Source: Nocardia niigatensis NBRC 100131
GTDB lineage: Bacteria > Actinomycetota > Actinomycetes > Mycobacteriales > Mycobacteriaceae
Direction: 5' to 3'
DNA length: 64,000 nt
NCBI RefSeq assembly: GCF_000308655.1
Contig: NZ_BAGC01000053.1
Coordinates: 62,001 to 126,000, forward strand
Position 1 is the stretch's first letter. Every line of letters begins with the position of its first letter. This document shows positions 51,501 through 57,032 of this stretch, piece by piece. The translations under genes and the position numbers were made by a program. A model generated the notes under the pieces. The model ran no database searches and was not told where the DNA came from. It worked only from the letters and a program-made list of their open reading frames with translations.

Positions 51501-54500
51501 GCCAATGGTGACGCGGTCCCCGGCGCACAACGGGTCGCTGATCGCCACCATGATCGTGGTCTCGGTGGGCCCGTAACCGTTGTACAGCTGTCGGCCCGGT
51601 GCCCATACCGCGACCGTCTCCGCCGACACCGCCTCCCCACCGGCGACCAGCACTCGCAGCGAATCCAGACCGGCCGGCGACATTGTCGCCAGGACACTGG
51701 GGGTCACGAAGGCGTGCGATACCCGCTGCTTCCCGATCAATTCCGCCAACTCACGGCCCGCGAACACGTCGGGAGGCGATACCACCAACGCCGCGCCGTT
51801 CGCATGAGCCATCAGCAACTCCAGCACAACCGCGTCGAAACCCGGTGCTGCCAACTGCAACACCCGCGAGGAACTGTCGACCCGATAGCGGTGCCGCTGC
51901 TCGGCAGCGAAATTCGCCAGTCCCGAGTGCGTGACCGCGACACCTTTCGGCGCCCCCGTCGACCCCGAGGTGTAGAGCACATAGGCCACGTCCGAGACAC
52001 GGCAGGACCGCAGCCGGTCTGCATCCGTCACCGCGGCCGGAGACCGAGCCGCGATGCGCGCCTGTGCGTCGGGTGCATCGAGCGCCAGCCGCTGAACCCG
52101 GTCCGGCAGCAGGTCCTGTGACGCCTCGACGGTGAGACCCACCCGCACGTCGGCATCGGCCACCATGAGGGCAACGCGGTCGGCCGGATTGCGCGGATCC
52201 ACCGGCACGAACGCCGCGCCCGCCTTGGTCACCGCCCACATCCCGACCACGAACTCCGCCGACCGGTCCATCGCCAACGCGACCTGGTCGCCCGGGCCGA
52301 CACCCCACGCGATCAATTGCCGGGCAAGACGATTCGACTGCTCATCGAGCTCTCGGTACGACATCGTGTGTTCACCCGAAACCACAGCCACCGCATCGGG
52401 ATCCGCGACCGACAACAACTCCGCCAAGACCCGCGGCGCCACGGCAGGACCCCCCGACGCAGGCACCAAACCGGCCTGCTCGATCCCCGACAGCACATTC
52501 ACGCGACCCACCGGCAGGTCAGGACTCGACACCACCGCATCGAGGACCCGATTCAGCCGCGCGGCCAATTCCTCGACCGTCTCCCGATCGAACAGATCTG
52601 TGGCGTAGTTGATCCGGAGGGCGACATCGCCTCCCGCAGAGGCGTTTTCGGCGACCGTGACGATAACGTCCACCTTCGCCGGTTGCGGCCCCGGATCCAG
52701 GATCTCGACCGTGAGTTCGGGCAGCTCCAGCCTTGGACGGTCCATGTTCTCGAAAACGAGGTAAACCTGGCACAGCGGTGCGTGCGCGACCGATCGCCTG
52801 GGATCTATTTCATCGACAACCCGTTCGTATGGAAGGTCGCTGTTGGCTAAAGCATCGACATCGATGTCCTTGACCCGCCACAGAAACTCGATGAACGATT
52901 CATCGGAACGCACCTCGGTACGCAGCGGCACCGTATTGACGAACATGCCGACGAGCGGTTCCAGCGCACGCTCCCCTCGGCCCGCGACCGGTGTCCCGAT
53001 GGTGATATCCCCCGAGCCCGACAGCCGGGCCAGCAGCACCGCCAGCGCGGCATGGATGACCATGAAGGTAGTGACGCTGGACGTACGGGCCAGATACTGG
53101 ATCGCAGCAAAGGTTTCGGCTGGGATCACGCTCTCGGCGATGTCGCCGCGCATGGATTGGCGAGCAGGACGCGGCCGGTCCGCGGGCAGCTCCAGCAACG
53201 GCGGCATTCCCGCCAGTTGTTTCACCCAGTAACGCAACTGGCGTGCCGCCAACGACTCGGGGTCGTCTTCGTCGCCGAGCATGCCGCGGCGCCAGATGCT
53301 GTAATCGGCGTATTGCACGGTCAGGGGCCGCCAGTCCGGAATTCTTCCCTGCGACCTTGCTTCATAGGCCGTCGCGATATCGGCCGCGAGCGGTGGAAGC
53401 GACGAACCGTCACAGCAAATATGGTGCAGAACCACGACCAGGACGTGCCGACGCCGTTCGCTGGACTCGAGCAGTGCGACTCGGATCGGTGGACTTGTTC
53501 GCACGTCGAAGCCGGTCGAAGTCAGCTCACCGATTCGATGCGCGATGTCGGCGCAATCGATCTTCTCCGGTATCAGGCCGACACCGTGGCCGGCCGCCAG
53601 AACAACCTGCCTCCCTTCCCCTTTCGCGTCCGGATAGACGGTCCGCAGGGATTCGTGCCGATCGATCACATCCATCAGAGCCAGGCGCAGCGCGGTGACA
53701 TCGAGTCGGCCGGTCAGCTGCACCACCAGCGGAATGTTGTATGCCGTGGAGGCCGGGTCGGCCTGATTGATCAGCCACATCCGGTTCTGCGCGGGCGACA
53801 ATGGAATCGGCTCGACGCGCGGTTGCGCGCTCAGCACGAGCCCGCTGTGGTGGTGCTCGACGTCGATATGCGCGGCGAGTTCGGCGACGGTCGGCTTGCT
53901 GAACAGATCGCGGACCGACACAGCGGATCCGGTCAGCTCGGCGATTCTCGCGGCGGCGTTGGTCGCGGTGAGCGAATTGCCGCCCAGTTCGAAGAAGTTG
54001 TCCAGCACGCCTATTCGATCGAGGTCCAGCACCTCGGCGAAGATGGCCGCGATCGTCTCCTCGACCGCCGAACTCGGCGCCACATAGGCCGCGGACGAAT
54101 CGAAGACCGGCTCCGGCAGCGCCCGATAGTCCACCTTGCCGTTCACCGTCAGGGGCAGCTCGGGCACCACCACGACGGCGGCCGGCACCATGTACTCCGG
54201 CAGCAATGTCGCGACATACGTGCGCAAAGTGTCGGCCGTACAGGCATCTTCGCCGGTCGGCACGACATAGGCCACGAGCCTGGCCGCCGCCGTGCCAGGG
54301 CGATGGACGATGACAACCGCCGCCGAGACCGCGCTATGGGTCGACAACGCAGTGCGAATTTCGTCCAATTCTATGCGGAACCCACGCAGTTGCACCTGCT
54401 GATCGGCGCGGCCGCGGTATTCCAGCTCGCCCTGGTGATTCCAGCGTGCGACATCGCCGCTGCGGTAGAGCCGCTCGCCTGGTCGGCCGAACGGGCTGGC

Positions 54501-57032
54501 AACAAATCGGGCGGCAGTCAGCGATGAGCGGTTGAGATAGCCGCGGGCGAGTTGGGTTCCGGCAACGTAGATCTCGCCCCAGGCGCCCAACGGCGCCGGC
54601 CGCAATTGTTCATCGAGAACATAGGTGCGCAGGCCAGGCAGTGCTGGACCGATCGTACTCGGGGCGTCCGCCGTCGCGATGCTCCGTGTCAGGCCGAAAT
54701 AGGTCACGAATACGGTGGTTTCGGTAATGCCATAGCTGTTCGCCAGCACCGGGAGCTCCGGGTTGTGCTCATACCAGTCCGCCAGCACAGCCGGGTCGAG
54801 TCGTTCGCCGGAGAGTATGACCAGTCGCAGCGAAAGCTCACCGTCAGGCTCACCCGCATCTTCGTACCGCCGGTACGCCGCACCGAACTGCTGGAACGCA
54901 AACGGTGTCTGGTTGAAGACGGTCACCTTCTCGCGTGCCGCCAAGCGCACGACATCGTCTGGTGAGCGGGTCGTGGGGGTGTCCACGACAACCAGGCGGC
55001 CACCACTGGCCAACGCGCCGAAGATCTCCCACACCGAGTAGTCGAACGCGAAGGAGTGGAACAACATCCACACGTCGCCGGGCTGCACGCCGATCTCGGC
55101 GCACGCGTTCACCAGGTACGTCGCCACGGCGCGATGGGCAATGGCCACGCCCTTGGGCCGGCCCGTCGACCCCGAGGTGTAGATGACGTAGGCGATGTTG
55201 TCGGGGCGCAGCGGGCTGGTCCGGTCGGCGTCGGTGACAGGTGTCGTAGCCTCCTCGCCGGCGACCTCGTCGAACAGCACCACGCGGCCCGGGTCTCCGG
55301 GCACAAGCTCGCGCATGTCGCCGGTGGTGACGACGGCGATCGGATCGGCGTCGTTCAGCACGTATTCCAGCCGATCGGCCGGATGCGCGATATCCAGCGG
55401 CAGGTATCCGGCGCCTGACTTCAGCACGGCCAGCGTGACGATGATGAGATCGGCATCCCGTGGCATCGCGATCGCCACCAGCGAGTCCGGACCCGCCCCG
55501 AGCGCGATGAGGGTGCGTGCGAACCGATTGGAACGCTCGTCCAGCTCACGATAGGTGAGGGTGGCCCCCTCCGATGTGACGGCAACTGCCGATGGAGTCG
55601 CATCGACCTGCCGCGTCAGCGAATCCACGAGCGTCGCCGTACTCGTTGCCCCATCGCGCCCGGCCAGTTCCCCGACGATCCGTGCCTCTTCAGCAGGGTC
55701 GACGAGCGGAACAGCGATCAGGGGTGTTTCGACGGGCGCTTCGATCAGCCGTTGCAGGAAGGCGATGAATCGGTGGGCGTGCGCATCGAGTTCATCCTGG
55801 CCATAGAGATTCGCGTTGCCGTGCAGTTCGATCAACAGCGGCGCGTCGACCCCCGAACGATAGAGATTCAGCTGAAGATCGTCCAATGTGCCCGAGGTCA
55901 GCGCGCGATAGCGGCCAACAGCAGACCCGAGACGAATTTCGGAGTCGAAGAAGAGGATATTGACGATCGGACCGAACGAGTTCGCAGACGCATCCAATGC
56001 ACTCGATTCGCGGCGCAGGTCCTCGAACCGGTAGAGCTGATGCCGCATCGCGGAGACGAGTTCGGACACCGACGCTCGGACCAGTTGCTCCACGGTGGTC
56101 GTTCTATCCAACGTGAATCGGATCGGCACCATGTTCGCCAACATCGCGGCGGCATTGCGCAAGCCCTTCGTCACGCGCCCGCTCACCGGCATCGACAACA
56201 CCACATCGTTGCCACCGGTCATTCGCGCGAGGAATGCGGCGAAGGCCGCCACGACGACCTGCGCGGGCGATGCTTGCAGGTTGCCGGAGAAACGGTCGAG
56301 CAGGTCGGACAACTGCGGCGGAAGCTCGACGCCGGAAACACGATCGACCTTGCTCGGCCGGGCGGTGCGACCGGACAGACTCGCCGGCGTCGGAAGGCCG
56401 GCAATCCTGCCGAGCCAGTATTCCCTGTCGCTCTCGAACCGAGAGCTCGCCCGATACGCGTGCTCCGCTTCGATGATCTCGCGCAACGTGGCCGCTTCCC
56501 GAGGCGCCGGCGGACGGCCCTCGAGCAAGGCGTCGTAATGCTCGGCCAGCCGGGTCAACACGTTGAACGCACCGTAGCCATCGATGACGAGATGATGGGC
56601 ACGCGCATACCAGAGATACCGATCCTCGCCGATTCGGATCAACCGTGTCTCGGCGAGCCGGTCACGGCTCATATCCTCAGCTCTGGTATTGAAGTCGCGC
56701 CGCATCCATTCCATTGCCGCCGCGAACGGATCGCTCTCCCCGCTGACGTCCAGCACGGACTCGTCGTAAGTCATACTGCGATCGACGAATTGATAGGGAA
56801 CGCCGTCGGACTCGACCACCCGGACGACGAGAGATTCTGATTCGTGGCCGGCATCGTTCACCGCCCTGATGAAGGCTTCGACGTCGATCGGGCCCTCGAT
56901 CTCGACGTACTGTGCGATGTTCATCGCCTGCCCGCCAGGCAGGTTGTCCGCAAGCCACATACCGTATTGCGCCCTCGACAGCGGAATCAGTTCCGACTGG
57001 CGGTCAGCAGGTTCGGTCGACCTCAGATTCAT
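32586..57032 (-). CDS. Seven-module nonribosomal peptide synthetase
   Basis: An 8148-aa multimodular NRPS with 29 catalytic and carrier domains recognisable: C-A-T x4, C-A-T-E, C-A-T, C-A-T-TE. Approximate residues are as follows. C-domain HHxxxDG motifs lie near 147, 1206, 2252, 3317, 4380, 5926 and 6956, and the epimerase HHLAVDG near 5441. A-domain TSGSTG cores lie near 619, 1689, 2744, 3811, 4871, 6394 and 7441. Carrier Ser sites lie near 1017, 2067, 3129, 4192, 5250, 6770 and 7837, and the thioesterase GWSLGG near 7969. All active-site motifs look intact. Predicted product: a heptapeptide with residue 5 epimerised and residue 7 Thr, released by the TE and possibly macrocyclised or lactonised. 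The leading C domain has no upstream carrier and may accept an acyl chain. AAGGGG precedes the ATG at 57032, chosen over an upstream codon. No MbtH-like, transporter or phosphopantetheinyl transferase gene is in the window. Confidence 0.95.
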   Translation of the reverse strand: MNLRSTEPADRQSELIPLSRAQYGMWLADNLPGGQAMNIAQYVEIEGPIDVEAFIRAVNDAGHESESLVVRVVESDGVPYQFVDRSMTYDESVLDVSGESDPFAAAMEWMRRDFNTRAEDMSRDRLAETRLIRIGEDRYLWYARAHHLVIDGYGAFNVLTRLAEHYDALLEGRPPAPREAATLREIIEAEHAYRASSRFESDREYWLGRIAGLPTPASLSGRTARPSKVDRVSGVELPPQLSDLLDRFSGNLQASPAQVVVAAFAAFLARMTGGNDVVLSMPVSGRVTKGLRNAAAMLANMVPIRFTLDRTTTVEQLVRASVSELVSAMRHQLYRFEDLRRESSALDASANSFGPIVNILFFDSEIRLGSAVGRYRALTSGTLDDLQLNLYRSGVDAPLLIELHGNANLYGQDELDAHAHRFIAFLQRLIEAPVETPLIAVPLVDPAEEARIVGELAGRDGATSTATLVDSLTRQVDATPSAVAVTSEGATLTYRELDERSNRFARTLIALGAGPDSLVAIAMPRDADLIIVTLAVLKSGAGYLPLDIAHPADRLEYVLNDADPIAVVTTGDMRELVPGDPGRVVLFDEVAGEEATTPVTDADRTSPLRPDNIAYVIYTSGSTGRPKGVAIAHRAVATYLVNACAEIGVQPGDVWMLFHSFAFDYSVWEIFGALASGGRLVVVDTPTTRSPDDVVRLAAREKVTVFNQTPFAFQQFGAAYRRYEDAGEPDGELSLRLVILSGERLDPAVLADWYEHNPELPVLANSYGITETTVFVTYFGLTRSIATADAPSTIGPALPGLRTYVLDEQLRPAPLGAWGEIYVAGTQLARGYLNRSSLTAARFVASPFGRPGERLYRSGDVARWNHQGELEYRGRADQQVQLRGFRIELDEIRTALSTHSAVSAAVVIVHRPGTAAARLVAYVVPTGEDACTADTLRTYVATLLPEYMVPAAVVVVPELPLTVNGKVDYRALPEPVFDSSAAYVAPSSAVEETIAAIFAEVLDLDRIGVLDNFFELGGNSLTATNAAARIAELTGSAVSVRDLFSKPTVAELAAHIDVEHHHSGLVLSAQPRVEPIPLSPAQNRMWLINQADPASTAYNIPLVVQLTGRLDVTALRLALMDVIDRHESLRTVYPDAKGEGRQVVLAAGHGVGLIPEKIDCADIAHRIGELTSTGFDVRTSPPIRVALLESSERRRHVLVVVLHHICCDGSSLPPLAADIATAYEARSQGRIPDWRPLTVQYADYSIWRRGMLGDEDDPESLAARQLRYWVKQLAGMPPLLELPADRPRPARQSMRGDIAESVIPAETFAAIQYLARTSSVTTFMVIHAALAVLLARLSGSGDITIGTPVAGRGERALEPLVGMFVNTVPLRTEVRSDESFIEFLWRVKDIDVDALANSDLPYERVVDEIDPRRSVAHAPLCQVYLVFENMDRPRLELPELTVEILDPGPQPAKVDVIVTVAENASAGGDVALRINYATDLFDRETVEELAARLNRVLDAVVSSPDLPVGRVNVLSGIEQAGLVPASGGPAVAPRVLAELLSVADPDAVAVVSGEHTMSYRELDEQSNRLARQLIAWGVGPGDQVALAMDRSAEFVVGMWAVTKAGAAFVPVDPRNPADRVALMVADADVRVGLTVEASQDLLPDRVQRLALDAPDAQARIAARSPAAVTDADRLRSCRVSDVAYVLYTSGSTGAPKGVAVTHSGLANFAAEQRHRYRVDSSSRVLQLAAPGFDAVVLELLMAHANGAALVVSPPDVFAGRELAELIGKQRVSHAFVTPSVLATMSPAGLDSLRVLVAGGEAVSAETVAVWAPGRQLYNGYGPTETTIMVAISDPLCAGDRVTIGGPIRGVEAVVLDAGLQPVPVGVSGQLYVSGVQLARGYLERPAATATTFVADPYGPPGTRMYRTGDLVRWTSEETLEYLGRADFQVKVRGQRIELGEIEAVLAAHPTVAAAVTVGAATAGGSRLVAYVVPANGAVDTADLLGYAAQRLPSHMVPDTVMVLDTLPLSAVGKIDRVALPEPVFATGTTEYVAPRDAAEQLVADVCAAVLGIERVGVFDSFFDLGGNSLSATRAAAQLSAAFGADVSLRAVFEAPTVAALAESIRTSDAAGREPLGPQERPDRIPLSPAQTRMWFLNQFDTASPIYNVPMVVHMSGNLDVAAMHAAIADVIDRHESLRTVYPDSDSGPHQVIVPMATARPSLEPVPVPEGEVEARIAAEVTAGFDVTSEVPFRITLLRSAPGEHTLILVVHHISFDGSSLAPLAADLATAYQARVGHQSPQWTPLPVQYADYAVWQQKMLGTENDPNSLTAAQLEYWRATLADLPEVLDLPTDRPRPAKQSFRGAAISTVVPADLHRDVIALARRLDATVFMVMHAAYAMLLARLSGTGDIAVGTPIAGRGEPGLDNLIGMFVNTLVLRTRIDPGSSFLNILDQVRAADLGAFETADIPFERLVEVLNPPRSTAHSPLTQVGFSFQNIEIPTVEFEDLTVSARMVDPSVAKYDLHLNLVDSPASDGDPGHMAVEFSYATDLFDEATVAAMFDRYLLLLRAIVAEPTCVVGDIELLTANEARELAARSSGELTSPSSETIASLFAAQAAANPNRIAVVDAEGGGRLGYGEFAARVNSLARVLIGRGVGPGTVVAVAMRRCVDLLTTLYAIHAAGAAYLPLDPDHPVDRVRAVVTDARPSAVITRPVDQANVPENVTVWAFEQLDSERADTSTVTDADRPRSLRPDDLAYVIYTSGSTGVPKGVAVPHAAVVNQLRWLRDHYGLGAEDIMLLRTPATFDLSVWELFSALTCGAAVVVAGRDAHLDPGAAAGLLAEHRITTVDFVPSSLSAFLDAAGAREFPDLRRVLCIGEALPAETVRRFRQLSTARIDNLYGPTEAAVSVTAHRIGALDDVTVPIGTPEANVVVRVLDSRLHQVPVGVTGELYLGGVQPARGYHERPGLTAASFVADPFGSTGGARLYRTGDLVRWGSDGNLRYVGRADTQVKVRGLRIELGDIEAALVAHEQVAAAVVQMRTERGEQYLVAYLVTAEALDLQQVRAFLLQRLPAYMVPSSIVRIGAVPLTVNGKVDYRALPAPDVRGHEAEYRAPQGLIEQTVAGVVGELLDLPEVGADDNFFDLGGNSLLATRALSRIGEIAGVTVPVRVIFEAPTVAELSERIGQLRAVPNLPAPTRTPRPDRIPLSLAQARMWFLNQFDPSSPGYVVPLAMRLDGSVDLDALAAAVGDVIERHESLRTMYPAVDGIPAQVVLDAADVVGNWDLGPQPVDEHELSARLTEFFGTGFDVSKGVPLRIALYRLSDETWVVALAVHHISCDGSSVAPLAADIVTAYRARSSGNPPDWAPLAVQFADYALWQREVLGSAEDPGSYLAHDLAYWKTQLAGIPDVIEVPTDRPRPLVQTQRGAVVHATIPSELHARLEALARRAGATTFMVVHTALAVLLSRLSGSDDITIGVPHAGRGHRSLDNLVGMFVNTLVMRSRCRRDQSFTSLLNQVRRTATEAFDHATIPFEQLVEALNPARSTSYTPLFQVMLAYQNMAQARVELPGLTVESLDPEDSAAIYDLLLMITEGHGAHREPTGMTLRLTYATDLFDDGSVLRFAEQFVRVLDAAATDADAAVGGIELLDAAERHLVLQRWNDTAGPAATGRTLVDAVDEQVARTPDAPAICLPGGVRMTYREFDTRVNRLARWLIARGAGPETVVAVGIRRSVELITALYAVVKAGAAFLPIDPDHPTARIADVLNAAQPLLVLTTSADGDALPRGFEISCVDRVDVAGLPDVPITDAERRTPLRPDNVAYILFTSGSTGVPKGVALTHAATVSQLAWAQQQWPHDASDTVLYKTPITFDIAVWELFWPLQTGAQIVVAEPDGHRDPGYIATVIADHQISTVHFVPSMLEVLVETAAGTPLPSIRRVFVAGEALAQRTVDAASRVFAHAEVLNWYGPAEAEVVTAARCLPGVANHSTAPIGTPVAGMRVYVLDPWLRPVPIGVVGDLYVSGVQLARGYHARPDLTCGAFVAHPFGRPGERLYRTGDLVRWVKTGELEYLGRSDFQVKVRGQRVEPGDVEAALSTLPDVARAVAVATTDRIVAYVTLAPGARTDGRSIRDQLTHALPSYLIPAAVQILEAIPSTPNGKLDRAALPQPVFDDAEEFVPPRTEREAALAAIVAEITDRDRVTVTANLFEIGVNSLSAARIAARAAAEFGIEVGIRDVFTEPTIAGLAERLRTRAGHAVVPLTARPRPAAVPLAAAQRRMWFLNQFDTASAAYNICFAARLTGRLDLEALQAALLDVVERHEPLRTVYPAVDGEPCQVVRPVAAVAEELMLNPEPVTDEAELADRIRQVVETGFDVVDSVPVRARVYRTGGDEQVIVLVVHHIAADGSSMAPLARDIFAAYAARVNGEAPQWKPLEVQYADYAMWQGEILGAEDDPASPIARQIAHWSEVLGGAPELLDLPTDRPRPATMSMAGGSVGFALSARLHDEVVRLAHREGVTVFVVLHAALAILLARTAHSEDISVGSPVAGRGSRALDDLVGMFVNTVVLRTRVRDDLSFRELLAEVRDVDVDALAHADVPYERLVDILDRARSTAYTPLYQVMFGLQNMGAARFELPGVDVELLDPGIAQAKTDLTVLMTERGDGERPGGIDGEIIYATDLFVASTAEALAERFVRVLESVVSDPARTVGGIDLLDPTEAGRLVPARGGESPSPCLLPDLLAAAVAADPTAIALIGETGTLTYAELDRRSNQLSAVLLARGAGPGTFTALAVPRSVDYHVAMWAIAKTGATFVPVDLRYPAERIAHMVNDSGVTVGITIASARASLPGDVRWLVLDEPEVAAEIAAQSGRAITDAARGRTLRIREAAYVIYTSGSTGTPKGVVVSHEGLAGFAAEQRARYRVDATSRVLQVAAPAFDAVLLEALMACAAGGCLVVSPPEVFGGADLAALIREHRVTHAFLTPSVLVTMSPEDFASVRVLAVGGEMVSADLIASWAPGRQLHNIYGPTETTIVVTISDPVQPSDPIDIGGPIRGVEALVLDARLRPVPVGVTGELYLSGGALARGYLNRFALTAGAFVANPYSAPGSRMYRTGDIVRWTASGALEYIGRVDFQVKIRGQRIELGEIDAVLQAHPQVAAAVTVSRSGPGGQPMLAAYIVAETAAGVEPDVVLDHVAAVLPAHMVPSTITVLDHMPLASTGKVDRKLLPEPVFDTGSAEDVVAATDLERTIAAAFAGVLGVASVGVTTSFFTLGGDSIMSIQLVSRLKTVGVVVTARDIFEHKTVRGLAQVAAAADRVSLAELPGGGVGDIPFTPIVSWFVDRIGTADRFAQSMLVRLPRDARVDEVIATVQAVLEQHDMLRSRMREQCMDVLPAHAADAIGAVFARTFRAHEAPGSDGFTAVVEAALTEASDRLDPAAGRMMQVACLLPESGVEADARALIVIHHLAVDGVSWRILLPDFVTAWQQIGQGRAVELPAQGTSMRRWAHALTAAATDRASEFELWQRMSTAADPLLGTAEFDPSVDTHATVRYLRVSIPAAVTSALLDSVPRAVRGSVDDALLAGLAVALTRWRRRRGILHPGMKVLLEGHGREEQIVPGADVSRTVGWFTSAYPVTLDLSGIDDTDLRTAVKSVKDQLREIPDKGIGYGLLRYLNTDTADRLAPAPQPQISFNNLGRAGVDLASLSDLAWVPTDEQFDRRSAFDPDMPAAAVITIDVDIADTEIGPELSAHVGYASRLLQHDEVAALVAGWVDVVTEIASLAGADDKWGLSRADVPLVDLTQHDLDVFADRYGPLSEVWSLAPLQEGLLFHAELAAGELDVYTAQSVLTLAGAVDEDRLECAAQALLERHPNLRAAFTRTVDGVPAQVVPAGTTVPWYQVDLSGDAGAVAALIETERAVVFDPADPPLLRFLLVALGQNEFRLVLTAHHLLLDGWSLPLLWRELIGLYAVAAQPELLPPAASYRQYLEWLDRRDRDASIEVWRDALRDISEPTLVADPRTPVTADIPIDVPIVVDRSATAELVAFARARGVTMATIVQFAWAVVLGNLLGVERVAFGSTVSGRPAELPDVESMIGLFINTIPVVAEVRRELSVEDALRRLQADNTRLLDHHYLELSQIMAATGNSQLFDTLVVFESYPVDSSGLGDVDIDGMRVVSAEGRDAAHYPITVQAHQTDELHVRVRYQRARVDEVMAAGLAGRLETVLRTLAGDPDTVLGAIDLLTEDERRALVPASGGGAVAPSLMSELLVAGVTVNPDAVAVVSGPHTVSYAELDARSNQLARQLITCGTGPGDQVALAMPRSVELVIGLWAVTKTGAAFVPVDTRNPAERIALMASDAGIRLAVTVEETRDLLPGTVFTLVMDDPDIERSINAQSIARVTAGELVRMPHIQDVAYVLYTSGSTGMPKGVAVTHEGLANFAAAQRDRCAVDTGSRVLQVAAPGFDAMVLEVLLAHTSGAGLVVVPPAVFAGHELAELVRAQQVSHAFITPSVLATMSPAGMDSLRVLVAGGEAVTPETVETWAPGRTLLNGYGPTETTILAGISAALHPGDAVTIGGPIRGVEAVVLDAWLRPVPVGVVGELYLAGVQLARGYANRASATAGAFVANPFGAAGSRMYRTGDLVRWTPEHTLEYLGRRDFQVKIRGQRIELGEIETVLAGYPGISQAVVLRREDQRGVDRLVGYLVTDEELDPDDVRAAARLRLPAHMVPEALAVLAELPLTTTGKLDRSALPTPEFAVGGERVAPRTDAERRVAAVFESVLGIDSVGATDSFFDLGGDSLSATRVAAQLSTASGVRLGVRDLFQAPVVAELAARLATLDRDSRVPLTVRPRPAQVLLSPAQQRMWFLNQFDTAVGRYNVPLVIRLRGVLDIDALRRACELVVDRHESLRTKFPMVHGRPCQVAVAVDEVVPALDPVQVAEHQVMDRVIAVVSAGFDVTQAPPLRMELLAVDDRDHVLVICVHHICADGQSMIPLARDVAMAYEASRHGKEPTWQVLPVQYVDYALWQHEMLGSADDPDSVMSQQLRFWKDTLDGLPELLELPTDFPRPPIASMDGCAIEFELSADLHERIAGVAREASATVFMVLHAALAVLLSRLAGVGDIAIGAPIAGRGERDLDDLIGMFVNTLVLRSRVSMRQPFAELLAAIRETDLAAFAHADVPFEQVVEALNPPRSTAHLPLYQVTLDVQNLSKAALELPELSVELMENGFEQAQADLNVKLAERFGREGRPDGMVGRLTFATDLFVNETMTRFAHAYVRILEYVTANPAVPVGDIDIVDPIQRRELLVAAGEDGAAVADATLADLFAARALDQPDAVAVTDGASQLTYAELDQRSVQVAARLTEQGVEPESLVAVALPRSIELVVGLLGVIRAGAGYLPLDVAYPIDRLRFVLDDARPAAVLTSVETATALPECAAPMVLVEDCVDAARIADAAMPNLRPENVAYVIYTSGSTGRPKGVPISHREVVTLFANTAERFDVGPDDVWTLFHSYAFDFAVWEMWGALLSGGRLVVVDYDTSRSPKELVDLVARERVTVLSQTPSAFYGFAEAERVYRESRCPAGRLALRYVVFGGEPLDASRLTNWLADHDRGTPCLVNMYGITETTVHVTFREIEGTGAAGIGSPLPGLRVYVLDDRLRPVPIGVAGEIYVAGGQLSRGYLRAPALTSGRFIANPFGPRGSRLYRSGDLGRWSKSARGLELTYAGRADAQVQLRGYRIELGEVESALLQHPDVARAAAAVHRHARGVDQLIGYVVGVDGRHIDPGEVREAAARVLTTYMVPSAVMVLPGLPLTVNGKLDRKALPAPDFDASVTEFVTPRTHSEKMIADVYAQVLGMERVGASDGFFDLGGNSLLATMVVAELRARGVTIALPWMFDDATPKALARRADEAAGGSGLEVVLPLRASGSKPAIFAVHPAGGLAWFYGGLVEHVDKERPVYGLQDPHVVAGEPGAKSVDELAERYVAEIRGVQPHGPYHLLGWSLGGQIAHAIAVKLQRDGELVGTLTLLDSAPDMSADSMIAAVDESAPGHLMADLLGGWRELFDLGDVVQAHTHEQAWAVIRSQVVGTGLFTAEQTDRVMESFETASDLAAGYRPAVFDGDLLFFTAGEDRTEEDALAQAWRLYVTGKIHNTVVDVRHLEFSHPRAMAVVGSVLERFVNAC
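36560..39680 (-). other. NRPS module 6 (DCL-type C-A-T)
   Basis: The C domain begins WSLAPLQEGLLFH and has HHLLLDGWS, features of C domains that accept a D-configured donor. The A pocket reads about D-A-L-F-V-G-G-I-L-K. Carrier: FFDLGGDSLSA. Confidence 0.76.
39681..44296 (-). other. NRPS module 5 (C-A-T-E)
   Basis: The C domain has HHIAADG. The A pocket reads about D-A-L-F-A-G-I-I-V-K (hydrophobic class of modules 2 and 6). The carrier LGGDSIMS is the form typical before epimerases. The E domain has HHLAVDGVSWR and QISFNNLGR. The next C domain is the D-accepting type, consistent with a D-residue at position 5. Confidence 0.78.
44297..47479 (-). other. NRPS module 4 (C-A-T) with atypical carrier motif
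   Basis: The C domain has HHISCDG. The A pocket reads about D-I-W-H-F-A-W-V-V-K with NWYGPAEAEV; substrate unknown. The carrier motif is LFEIGVNSLSA: the usual GG before the modified Ser is GV, though the Ser is present. Confidence 0.72.
47480..50669 (-). other. NRPS module 3 (C-A-T)
   Basis: The C domain has HHISFDG. The A pocket reads about D-L-W-D-L-I-L-V-S-K, remotely like Ser-type pockets but not assignable. The class (DFVPSSL, NLYGPTEAAV) matches module 4. Carrier: FFDLGGNSLLA. Confidence 0.75.
50670..53824 (-). other. NRPS module 2 (C-A-T)
   Basis: The C domain has HHICCDG. The A pocket reads about D-A-L-F-V-G-G-I-M-K, a hydrophobic or aromatic type of uncertain specificity, almost the same as module 6. 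Carrier: FFDLGGNSLSA. Confidence 0.75.
53825..57032 (-). other. NRPS module 1 (C-A-T)
   Basis: The starter C domain has SRAQYGMWLADN and HHLVIDG, resembling the EntF-like/starter C type, with no donor carrier upstream in the protein. My reading of the A-domain pocket is D-Y-W-N-I-S-S-V-F-K, which I cannot match to a substrate. Its sequence class (NSYGITETTV) matches module 7. Carrier: FFELGGNSLTA. Confidence 0.75.

Noticed and set aside
46293..52121. Very long open frames antisense to the NRPS gene (1069 aa at 46293-49502 and 867 aa at 49518-52121)
   Set aside because: They are His/Arg/Gln-rich mirror translations caused by high third-position GC of the NRPS codons. No domain motifs are present and they lie wholly inside an intact NRPS frame.
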